Shown in pieces: positions 1-6,095 of a DNA stretch of 6,098 bases. How positions within the stretch are numbered: position 1 is the first letter of the stretch; every line of letters starts with the position of its first letter. The DNA is from Rubrobacter sp. (lineage in GTDB: Bacteria > Actinomycetota > Rubrobacteria > Rubrobacterales > Rubrobacteraceae), in assembly GCA_013817025.1 (NCBI GenBank), contig JACDDK010000067.1, positions 1-6,098 on the forward strand, written 5' to 3'. The translations under genes were made by a program, and so were the position numbers. The notes under the pieces are model-generated. The model had not been told where the DNA came from, did no database searches, and worked only from the letters and a program-made list of their open reading frames with translations.

Positions 1-2
1 AT

Positions 3-2105
3 GTGGCGGATAAGAACGTGGCAGACACGAAGAAGCCCAATCTGTTGGACCCGTCGCTGTACATCAACCGGGAGTTGTCGTGGCTCGGGTTCAACGACCG
101 GGTACTCGCGCAGGCCCGATCCGAGCGGCATCCGCTCCTCGAAAGGGTGCGGTTCATCTCCATCACCGAGACCAACCTGGACGAGTTCTTCATGATCCGG
201 GTCGCGGGGTTGCAGCAGCAGGTTGCGTCTGAGCTTCCGAACCCCATCCCGGACGGTATGACGCCCGAGGAGCAGCTATCCCGGATCAAGAAGATCGCCG
301 AAGACTTCTTCACCGAGCGGCGCCGCATCATCGACGAGGACCTGATGCCCGCGCTGCGAAGCGAAGGCATAAGCGTCGTTCCGCACGGCAAGATCCGGGC
401 GGCGGGGCGTCGGGCGCTGCGCGAGACGTTCGGGCGGGACATATTGCCGATCCTCACGCCGCTCGCCATAGACCCGGCGCACCCGTTTCCGCACATCTCC
501 AACCTCTCGTTGAACTTGCTGGTTGTCATAGAGGACAACGGGCGCAAGGTGATGGCGCGTATAAAGGTGCCGAATACCATCCCGCGCTTCATGCGGGTAC
601 CGCCGACGGAAAAGCCTCAGGAGACGCCGCAGCCGGGCCGGCACGAGGAGATAAAGCTCGTGCGGGTCGAGGAGGTCATCGCGGCCAACTTGGACGAGTT
701 GTTTCCGGGAAAGGAGATCTCGGCCAGCTACGTCTTTCAGGTGACGCGCAACGCGGACTTCGTGATCGAGGAGGACGAGGCGTCGGACCTTTTGCAGGCG
801 ATAGAGGACGAGATCGAAGGCCGCTGGTTCGGACAGAGCGTGCGCCTGGTCGCAACGGACGCGATGCCCGAAGACCTACGCAACTGGCTGGCCCGTAAGC
901 TGAAGCTGACCGAGAAGGCCGTCTACGCCGTGCCGGAGCCTTTGGGTCTGGCGGACTTTGAAGAGTTGACGCACTTGGATCGTTCAGACCTCTTGTATCC
1001 GCCGGTTACGCCTCGGGTACCGCAGGAGATCCGGAACGCCCGGTCCATTACCCAGGCGGTGCGCCAGGGCGATATCTTGCTCTATCACCCCTACGACTCG
1101 TTCGCCCCGGTCATAGACTTCGTCCGGGCCGCCGCCAACGACCCGGCGGTCCTCGCCATAAAACAAACTCTCTACCGCGTGGGCTCGAACTCCCCGATAG
1201 TCGAGGCGCTCTCCGAGGCCCGCGACGAACAGACCCAGGTCGCCGCCCTGGTGGAGTTGAAGGCCCGTTTCGACGAGGAGCCGAACATCACTTGGGCGCG
1301 GCAGTTGGAGGCGCGGGGTGTCCACGTCGCCTACGGCATAGTAGGACTCAAGACGCACGCCAAGATCTGCCTGGTCGTGCGCCGCGAGGGCGCGGGGCTC
1401 CGCCGCTACATCCACCTCGGCACCGGCAACTACAACCCCGGCACGGCGCGTATCTACACGGATTTCTCCTATTTCACCGACGACCAGCGGCTGGCCGAGG
1501 ACGGCTCCGACCTCTTTAACTACCTGACGGGATACTCCGAGCAGGAGGAGTACCAGGAGTTGCTCGTCGCACCGCACACGCTGCGCGAGGGGATAGCTCG
1601 CCTGATCGAGGAGCAGACCGCGTTGGCGCGGGAGGGCAAGCCTGCGCGCATAACGTGCAAGTCCAATTCGTTGACGGACCCGAGGATCATGACTCTACTC
1701 TACGAGGCTTCGCAGGCCGGGGTGAAGATCGACCTTATTATCCGCGGCATCTGCTGTTTGCGGCCGGGCCTCAAGGACATCAGCGAGAACATCCGGGTCG
1801 TCTCTGTGGTCGGACGCTTCCTCGAACACGCCCGCATCTTCGCCTTTGGAGAGGGGGAGGACGAGAAGATCTACCTCAGCAGCGCCGACCTTATGCAGCG
1901 CAACCTCGACCGTCGTGTGGAGACTACCTTTCCCCTGCGCGAGGAGCACCACCGCCGGAAAGTACGCCGCCTACTCGACCTGCAACTCTCCGACAACGCC
2001 AACGGCTGGGAACTCAAACCCGACGGCTCCTTCGAGCAACTCCAACCGAAGAGCGGCGAGGACCTTGTGGACAGTCAGGCCATCCTGCTGGAAGATCCGT
2101 TCTAG
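3..2105 (+). CDS. ppk1: Polyphosphate kinase PPK1
   Basis: PPK1 reversibly transfers the terminal phosphate of ATP to a growing inorganic polyphosphate chain through a phosphohistidine intermediate. At 700 residues it matches the usual family length of about 690. The N-terminal domain opens with INRELSWLGFNDRVL (residues 21-35), followed by TNLDEFFMIRVAGL (57-70); the head domain and the two phospholipase-D-like C domains follow. The autophosphorylated histidine is H452 in GLKTHAK. The second catalytic histidine is H609 in FLEHARIF. Magnesium/phosphate arginines are R392 (TLYRVGS) and R422 (KARFDEE). Spacings between these four residues (30, 30 and 157) equal those between E. coli R375, R405, H435 and H592 as I recall them, so the enzyme should be active. 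The start is uncertain because the window begins here: GTG at 3 is the first in-frame candidate, GTG at 18 another, and translation could begin further upstream. The ATG at position 1 is out of frame. Leads the polyphosphate gene row. Confidence 0.96.
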   Translation: MADKNVADTKKPNLLDPSLYINRELSWLGFNDRVLAQARSERHPLLERVRFISITETNLDEFFMIRVAGLQQQVASELPNPIPDGMTPEEQLSRIKKIAEDFFTERRRIIDEDLMPALRSEGISVVPHGKIRAAGRRALRETFGRDILPILTPLAIDPAHPFPHISNLSLNLLVVIEDNGRKVMARIKVPNTIPRFMRVPPTEKPQETPQPGRHEEIKLVRVEEVIAANLDELFPGKEISASYVFQVTRNADFVIEEDEASDLLQAIEDEIEGRWFGQSVRLVATDAMPEDLRNWLARKLKLTEKAVYAVPEPLGLADFEELTHLDRSDLLYPPVTPRVPQEIRNARSITQAVRQGDILLYHPYDSFAPVIDFVRAAANDPAVLAIKQTLYRVGSNSPIVEALSEARDEQTQVAALVELKARFDEEPNITWARQLEARGVHVAYGIVGLKTHAKICLVVRREGAGLRRYIHLGTGNYNPGTARIYTDFSYFTDDQRLAEDGSDLFNYLTGYSEQEEYQELLVAPHTLREGIARLIEEQTALAREGKPARITCKSNSLTDPRIMTLLYEASQAGVKIDLIIRGICCLRPGLKDISENIRVVSVVGRFLEHARIFAFGEGEDEKIYLSSADLMQRNLDRRVETTFPLREEHHRRKVRRLLDLQLSDNANGWELKPDGSFEQLQPKSGEDLVDSQAILLEDPF

Positions 2106-2116
2106 CCTGGATCCCA

Positions 2117-2145
2117 TTGTGCCGGGGATATTCTTCTGTTAGGTT
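2117..2145 (+). promoter_or_regulatory. Candidate promoter ahead of CYTH/CHAD gene
   Basis: The 82-base gap between ppk1 and the CYTH/CHAD gene contains TTGTGC (2117-2122), a 17-base spacer and TAGGTT (2140-2145). This is a fair match to a housekeeping-sigma promoter of an actinobacterium and lies 42 bases before the start codon. It could give the two downstream genes transcription independent of ppk1. Such matches arise by chance, and the gap is also short enough for simple read-through from ppk1. Confidence 0.3.
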
Positions 2146-2187
2146 AGAAATCTTTCTGGTTTCGCGAACACGATTGACGAGGCGAAG

Positions 2188-3933
2188 ATGGCAGCGACAG
2201 ACGCCCGGCGCAAGAGCGCCCCGGCTACCGAAAAACGATCCACCCGGCGTACCAGCACGGATCACATCGAGACCGAGTGGCAGTTCGAGGCCGACGATCT
2301 GGCCGCCGTCGAAGAATGGCTGAAGCACCGCCCGCCCGGAAAAGACCTCTTCATCGAACCCAAAGCCTCAAGAGACGTGCGCGACACATACCTGGATACC
2401 GAAGACCGGCGCGTCCACCGGGCCGGATACGCGCTGCGCGTCCGGGAGACGGATGGGGCTTTCGAGGCCACCATGAAGTCCCTGACGAGTGGCAATAAAG
2501 ATGGCACCCGGCGGCGGCGCGAGATCTCCGAGCCTTTAAAAGACGCTGCGGCCCTGCTCCGAAAGACCACCGGCCCCGTCAGCGAGCGGCTCCGCGCCCT
2601 GACCGGCGGTCCCTCGCACAAAGATCACGCGCCGCGCCCGCTCTTCGAGGTCCGCACTCAGAGGAGCGTGTTCGAGTTACGGAACGCCCCGCAAGACGCA
2701 AACGGCGACAGCGTTATGGACGCCTCGGGGAATGTCCGACCGCTCACGCCCGAAGAACGAGCCGTTGGCGTCGGGGAGGTCGCGCTGGACGCCACCGAGA
2801 TCACCGTCGGGGACAACCGGGAGCCCGCGCTGCTCCTGCGGCGCGTCGAAGTCGAGACCGAAGGGGACCCTTCTCCTCTACTAAAACAGTTCGTCGAAGC
2901 GTTGCGCGATGCTCTGAAGCTCGAAGCGGTCTTGGAGTCCAAGTACGAGGCGGGGCTGGCCTTCTCGGGCCTGACCTCCGATCCCGCGCCGGACTTTGGA
3001 CCCACGACTGTAAAGCGCTCGATGCCGACTGGAGCGGTGGCGTTCGCGGTGTTGCGGGGACAGCTCGCCGAGATGCAGGCCCACGAACCGGGCGCTCGTC
3101 TCGGAGAGGACCCCGAAGAGTTGCACGACATGCGCGTGGCGACGCGGAGGATGCGCGCCGCCATGAAGCTCTTCGAGGAGGCGCTGCCGGAGAAGTGCCG
3201 GCGGTTCCGGGAGGAGTTGAAATTCTTCGCGGGTGTTCTCGGCGAAGTGCGGGACCTCGACGTGCAAATAGCGGACGAGAGAGACCGGGCGGAGCGGACC
3301 GCCGAAAACGACCAGGAGCCTGTGGAGCAAATAGTCGATGCGCTAGAGAAGGAGCGAACGGAGGCCCGTAAGGCCCTGCTAGAGACGCTCGACTCCGAGC
3401 GATACGAGCGTTTCGGGACCTATCTCGCCGCCATGCTGCGCGAGGAACCAAAGGATGAAAGCGCTGCGGAACCCATCGCCGTCGCGGGCTTGGGTCTGAT
3501 CTCAAGCGCTCACGGCAAATGGCTCAAAGCCGCCAAACGTTTGAAGGAAGACTCCCCGCCTGAGGCCTACCACGATCTCCGCAAAAAAGGCAAACGTCTG
3601 CGTTACGCCCTGGAGTTCCTATCCGGTGTCTACGGAAAGAAGCGGACCGCGAAGGTCATCGCGTCGCTCAAGGAAGTCCAGGATGTGCTCGGAGTTCAGC
3701 AGGACGCCATCGTCGCGGCGGAGCGTCTGCGCTCGCTCGCGGTGAGTCGGCGGCGTCTCACGCGCGCCACCGTCTTTGAGATGGGCGTCCACGCGGAACG
3801 CCGGTTGAGAGAGGCGGATGCAGCGCGTTCCGGCTTCACGAAGTCCAACGTCTTCAAGACCCTGATGAAGGGCAAGGCGTGGAAGGATTTCGCCAAAGAA
3901 ATGCGTGGCACGGTAAAAAAAGCGCGGAAGTAG
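2188..3933 (+). CDS. CYTH and CHAD domain fusion protein (polyphosphate-associated)
   Basis: A 581-residue cytoplasmic protein joining a CYTH triphosphate-tunnel domain (about 26-260) to a CHAD domain (about 283-575). CYTH enzymes act on triphosphate or polyphosphate substrates; CHAD domains bind polyphosphate and locate to its granules. CYTH elements visible are TYLDTEDRRVHRAGYALRVR (67-86; R84, R86), TMK (K97), RRREISEP (109-116), FEVRTQR (153-159), GEVALD (196-201), EVETEGD (221-227) and ESKYEAG (250-256). The opening ExExK signature is degenerate: ETEWQ (28-32), with Gln for Lys. CHAD shows its two basic histidine motifs, LHDMRVATRRMR (312-323) and YHDLRKKGKRLRYALEF (461-477), followed by EVQDVLG (496-502). 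A basic, Ser/Thr-rich tail of about 25 residues precedes the CYTH domain. ATG at 2188 has GAGG at 2179-2182, five bases upstream. Lies 82 bases after ppk1 and five bases before the SixA-type gene. Whether it hydrolyses polyphosphate or mainly binds it cannot be read from sequence. Confidence 0.92.
   Translation: MAATDARRKSAPATEKRSTRRTSTDHIETEWQFEADDLAAVEEWLKHRPPGKDLFIEPKASRDVRDTYLDTEDRRVHRAGYALRVRETDGAFEATMKSLTSGNKDGTRRRREISEPLKDAAALLRKTTGPVSERLRALTGGPSHKDHAPRPLFEVRTQRSVFELRNAPQDANGDSVMDASGNVRPLTPEERAVGVGEVALDATEITVGDNREPALLLRRVEVETEGDPSPLLKQFVEALRDALKLEAVLESKYEAGLAFSGLTSDPAPDFGPTTVKRSMPTGAVAFAVLRGQLAEMQAHEPGARLGEDPEELHDMRVATRRMRAAMKLFEEALPEKCRRFREELKFFAGVLGEVRDLDVQIADERDRAERTAENDQEPVEQIVDALEKERTEARKALLETLDSERYERFGTYLAAMLREEPKDESAAEPIAVAGLGLISSAHGKWLKAAKRLKEDSPPEAYHDLRKKGKRLRYALEFLSGVYGKKRTAKVIASLKEVQDVLGVQQDAIVAAERLRSLAVSRRRLTRATVFEMGVHAERRLREADAARSGFTKSNVFKTLMKGKAWKDFAKEMRGTVKKARK
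3926..3930 (+). promoter_or_regulatory. Ribosome binding site fixing the GTG start of the SixA-type gene
   Basis: GGAAG at 3926-3930 sits eight bases before GTG at 3939, inside the last codons of the CYTH/CHAD gene. It supports the GTG start over the open frame that continues upstream to an ATG at 3879, and it suggests translational coupling, since the upstream stop (3931-3933) is five bases before the GTG. Confidence 0.6.
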
Positions 3934-3938
3934 TCCGC

Positions 3939-4457
3939 GTGGAGTTCTACCTCGTGCGTCACGCCGTAGCCCACTCCCGCGACGACGACCGCTGGCCCAA
4001 CGACGACGACCGTCCACTCACGCCGCAGGGCGAAGCGGAGTTTCGAGAGGTGGCGCGGGGCCTGGAGCGTGTCGTGCCGCGAGTGGACGCGCTGCTCGTC
4101 AGCCCGCTCACGCGGGCGTGGCGGACGGCGGAGATACTGGCCGAGTTGGCGGGGTGGCCGGAGCCGAAAGCGTTTCCAGAGCTCGGCCCGGAGGTGCCAC
4201 CGCCGGACCTCGCGCGCGCATTGGAAGTCTACGCGGCGGCGGAAGCCATCGCTATCGTCGGGCATCGGCCGGGGCTGCACGAGTTGGCGTCGTACCTGCT
4301 CACCGGCGAGGCCGAGGGAATGGAGATCCGGATAAAAAAAGGCGGCGCGCTCCGCATCACCTTCGACGGCGCGCCCCGAGCGGGCAAAGGCTCTCTACGC
4401 TGGCTCCTGACCCCGAAAACCCTGATCCCGGACAAAACCGGAGGTCCAAAACACTAA
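3939..4457 (+). CDS. SixA-type phosphohistidine phosphatase (histidine phosphatase superfamily)
   Basis: A 172-residue protein of the short, SixA-like branch of the histidine phosphatase superfamily. SixA of E. coli removes phosphate from phosphohistidine on the ArcB HPt domain; other members act on small phosphoesters. The frame shows MEFYLVRHAVAHS with catalytic R7-H8, LTPQGEAE (27-34), SPLTRAWRTAEIL (55-67) with the phosphate-binding R59, and AIVGHRPGL (105-113) with the second catalytic histidine H109. All the core residues are present, and the length matches SixA-type proteins rather than the longer phosphoglycerate mutases. GTG at 3939 was chosen because the protein then begins directly at the first beta strand and has a suitable GGAAG. 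An upstream ATG at 3879 would add 20 residues read from within the CYTH/CHAD gene. It is the last gene of the polyphosphate row, so its target may be a phosphohistidine in that pathway, but that is inference. Confidence 0.9.
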   Translation: MEFYLVRHAVAHSRDDDRWPNDDDRPLTPQGEAEFREVARGLERVVPRVDALLVSPLTRAWRTAEILAELAGWPEPKAFPELGPEVPPPDLARALEVYAAAEAIAIVGHRPGLHELASYLLTGEAEGMEIRIKKGGALRITFDGAPRAGKGSLRWLLTPKTLIPDKTGGPKH

Positions 4458-4460
4458 AAC

Positions 4461-4489
4461 AAGCCGTCACCCGCGACTATCGGCTTTTT
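4461..4489. terminator. Probable bidirectional intrinsic terminator between convergent genes
   Basis: AAGCCG (4461-4466) pairs with CGGCTT (4481-4486) around a 14-base loop, and a run of five T follows (4485-4489), four bases past the stop of the SixA-type gene. Read from the minus strand the same stem is followed by TGTTTTAG, so it may also end the 2H phosphoesterase transcript coming the other way. The stem is only six pairs and the loop is large, so strength is uncertain. Confidence 0.6.
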
Positions 4490-4514
4490 GCTTGATGGAT
4501 CGCAGTAACCCGCG

Positions 4515-5189
4515 TCAACCGTCGGTACGACCGTTCAGCGGTATCTCCGCCAGTGTCTCTAGCCGCGGGTATCTTGAGGTGAGGTTCAGCGAAGCTATGT
4601 GGATATTCCTCACCGTTACTTCTCCGATGTACCAGTTCCGGTAACGCTCGATACGGCGCACGAGCGCCTGCGGTAGGGAGGAACCGTCCGGAGCCTCGAA
4701 GTAGGCTATGGTCAGATGCGGTGGCCCCTGTGGCATCTTGAGGTCGCAACCGCTCCGCAGTGCTTCTCGCAGCTCTTCGAGCATCCCGCCATCGTGGACC
4801 TCTACAATAGCCGCGGCTGGGAATGCGTTGAGGTTTTCGAGCTTCACGGTGAAGGGTGGGAAGTCTGCTAGTGCTTGGCGTGCGTCGTGTTCTATCCCGG
4901 TGAGTTTTCGGGGTGATATTTCTTTGTCGTCTCTAGGAGTTTCGGACAGAAAACCCAGGATCAGGACCGTGATGTGCAGGAAGTGGTCGGGATGTACCGA
5001 GACGAACGGGATAGCATCCAGCTCATCCCTCAAAGGCGCGAGCCGTTCGAGAAGAGGTGCGGCTTCGACGGGAATGAGCATAGCGACCGAGACCTCGTGT
5101 CCATGACGCCATTCCGGGTCGGTGTGGCCGCCGTGCTCCAGCTTCTCCCCGGAGACGAATTGCTCCCATACCCGCTCGTACTCGTTCAT
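4515..5189 (-). CDS. 2H phosphoesterase, 2'-5' RNA ligase-like protein
   Basis: A 224-residue soluble protein of the 2H phosphoesterase superfamily (LigT/ThpR, 2'-5' RNA ligase-like), whose members open or form 2',5' or cyclic phosphodiester bonds in RNA or nucleotides. Both signature motifs are present: HIT within HFLHITVLIL (69-78; H72, T74) and HLT within PPHLTIAYF (157-164 region; H158, T160). They lie 86 residues apart, one per lobe of the expected pseudo-symmetric fold. The first core strand begins at VSVAMLIPVEA (33-43), so there is an N-terminal extension of about 32 residues, rich in charged residues, His and Trp. A start at M37 would remove it, but also most of the strand. ATG at 5189 is the first possible start, since an in-frame TAA lies four codons upstream. 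No Shine-Dalgarno is visible; a TAAAGT box suggests a leaderless message. The substrate is unknown. It converges on the polyphosphate row and need not be related to it. Confidence 0.85.
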   Translation of the reverse strand: MNEYERVWEQFVSGEKLEHGGHTDPEWRHGHEVSVAMLIPVEAAPLLERLAPLRDELDAIPFVSVHPDHFLHITVLILGFLSETPRDDKEISPRKLTGIEHDARQALADFPPFTVKLENLNAFPAAAIVEVHDGGMLEELREALRSGCDLKMPQGPPHLTIAYFEAPDGSSLPQALVRRIERYRNWYIGEVTVRNIHIASLNLTSRYPRLETLAEIPLNGRTDG

Positions 5190-5195
5190 TCGGGA

Positions 5196-5201
5196 ACTTT
5201 A
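5196..5201 (-). promoter_or_regulatory. Candidate -10 box (TAAAGT) for leaderless 2H gene transcript
   Basis: On the minus strand TAAAGT fits the TANNNT pattern of actinobacterial -10 elements. It ends six bases before ATG at 5189, so transcription would start at or within a base of the A of the ATG. There is no ribosome binding site in the short leader and no clear -35 element at the usual spacing. The same bases carry the in-frame TAA stop. The geometry is suggestive, but the hexamer is weakly constrained. Confidence 0.4.
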
Positions 5202-5240
5202 GCAGGTCGGAGTACCCCGCCGCTGACAGGCTTTTGGGCA

Positions 5241-5266
5241 AAGAAAAGCGCCCGCAGTGGGGCGCT
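5241..5266 (-). terminator. Intrinsic terminator of the sortase gene
   Basis: On the minus strand AGCGCCC (5266-5260) pairs perfectly with GGGCGCT (5253-5247) around a six-base loop, followed by the T-rich tract TTTCTT (5246-5241); the T ending the stem makes four in a row. It lies 27 bases past the sortase stop codon and before the 2H gene, so it should separate the two transcripts. Confidence 0.8.
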
Positions 5267-5292
5267 CTGGGAGTGTTGCGTTGTGCCGGTGT

Positions 5293-6081
5293 TTAAGCGG
5301 GCTGTACGTTCGTGAGGTCGCCGCGCACTACGAGTCGCACGTCGTAGTTCGGCGGGTTGATGCAGGTTTGCAGGGAGATCTGGTCGGAGCCCGTTGGATC
5401 CATCACCCAGACCTCGGTGATATCGACTTCGAGTATCTCCGAGACGATGTAGGTGTAGGTCGTGCCGTTGGCATCGCTCACGGAGATTTCATCTCCGTAG
5501 GTCATGGTCGGCAGGGCGGCGAAGTCCATGTAGGAGCCGGTACCCTCGTAACCCAGGACGTGCGAGGCGACGTAGGTGTTGGATCCCGGCACCCACGGAT
5601 AACCCGTAGTGGGCGCGTGGCCCGCACCGTTCATCAGGGTCGCATCGTCCACGCCTTCGTAGATGGGATCCCCGGCAATACCCATCTTGGGGACCGAGAG
5701 GGTCATTGCCGTGCTGCCCGGATCCGGAGCGTCGCTCACGGAACCCTCCTCGACAGCGGGCTCTTCCACTACGGGTGCTTCCACAACGGGTGCTTCCACA
5801 ACGGGTGCTTCCACAACGGGTGCTTCGGCGACGGGAGCCTCGTCCTTAGGCTCCGACTTCTCGTCGTCCTTCGCGTCCGGCTTGCTGGCCACGGGCTCTT
5901 TTACCGGGTCGGGAGCTTGCGCTATCTCGGGGGCTACCACGCCTTTTACGCGCAGGGCCTCTTCCTCGGACCCTAGCATTCGCCCGGCTACGAGCAGACC
6001 ACCGGCCACCAGCAGCAGGGCGGCCATCATGTACAGCATTACCTTGCTCTTTCTCTTGACCGCCGACGTTCCCTTAGCCAT
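5293..6081 (-). CDS. Membrane-anchored sortase (class D/E-like transpeptidase)
   Basis: A 262-residue sortase, a cysteine transpeptidase that cleaves a C-terminal sorting motif on secreted proteins and joins them to the cell wall or to one another. A short basic cytoplasmic end (K9, R10, K11, K13) leads to one hydrophobic segment (about 14-33), so the rest faces outward as a signal-anchored protein. Residues 50-125 form a low-complexity Pro/Val/Ala/Glu linker with repeated APVVE units. The catalytic domain (about 126-256) begins at LSVPKMGIAGDPIYEG. It carries H174 in YVASHVLGY, C240 in SLQTCI and R249 in DVRLVVRG, the full His-Cys-Arg triad. The LQTC...RLVVRG ending resembles class D/E sortases more than class A or B. 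ATG at 6081 is preferred over an in-frame TTG at 6087, because AGGGAG at 6090-6095 is eight bases from the ATG but two from the TTG. No protein with a sorting signal is visible nearby, so substrates are presumably encoded elsewhere. Confidence 0.92.
   Translation of the reverse strand: MAKGTSAVKRKSKVMLYMMAALLLVAGGLLVAGRMLGSEEEALRVKGVVAPEIAQAPDPVKEPVASKPDAKDDEKSEPKDEAPVAEAPVVEAPVVEAPVVEAPVVEEPAVEEGSVSDAPDPGSTAMTLSVPKMGIAGDPIYEGVDDATLMNGAGHAPTTGYPWVPGSNTYVASHVLGYEGTGSYMDFAALPTMTYGDEISVSDANGTTYTYIVSEILEVDITEVWVMDPTGSDQISLQTCINPPNYDVRLVVRGDLTNVQPA
5761..5835 (-). repeat. 15-bp tandem repeat encoding the APVVE linker of the sortase
   Basis: Three perfect tandem copies of TGCTTCCACAACGGG (plus-strand reading) lie at 5776-5790, 5791-5805 and 5806-5820, flanked by diverged copies at 5761-5775 (CTCTTCCACTACGGG) and 5821-5835 (TGCTTCGGCGACGGG). 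Each unit encodes five residues of the APVVE type in the outward-facing linker. Because 15 is a multiple of three, gain or loss of a unit by slippage keeps the frame and only changes linker length. Confidence 0.9.
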
Positions 6082-6089
6082 ACTCAACG

Positions 6090-6095
6090 CTCCCT
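6090..6095 (-). promoter_or_regulatory. Ribosome binding site of the sortase gene
   Basis: AGGGAG on the minus strand, eight bases before ATG at 6081. This spacing selects the ATG rather than the in-frame TTG two codons earlier. The promoter lies beyond the window edge. Confidence 0.65.

Noticed and set aside
1..195. ATG at position 1 as a start
   Set aside because: It opens a different frame from ppk1 and gives an Arg/Ser-rich product with no family resemblance.
2111..2129. ATCCC/GGGAT hairpin after ppk1 as a terminator
   Set aside because: Only five pairs with a nine-base loop, and the following sequence is not a clean T-run, so it is too weak to call.
2801..3505. A 234-codon minus-strand open frame inside the CYTH/CHAD gene
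   Set aside because: Arg/Pro/Ala-rich composition typical of an antisense frame in high-GC DNA; no recognisable motif, and the plus-strand frame carries clear CHAD motifs.
3879..3938. Longer start for the SixA-type gene
   Set aside because: It would read 20 residues out of the end of the CYTH/CHAD gene. GTG at 3939 has a ribosome binding site and begins directly at the first beta strand of the fold.
5761..5835. CRISPR-like direct repeats
   Set aside because: Units are 15 bp, directly adjacent with no spacers, and in frame within a coding sequence.
5257..5976. A 239-codon plus-strand open frame with repeated H-N-G-C-F units
   Set aside because: It is antisense to the sortase gene. The repeats are the 15-bp linker repeat read in reverse, while the minus-strand frame has a full sortase triad, membrane anchor and ribosome binding site.
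6085..6087. TTG start for the sortase
   Set aside because: Only two bases from the AGGGAG, too close; ATG at 6081 has the correct spacing.
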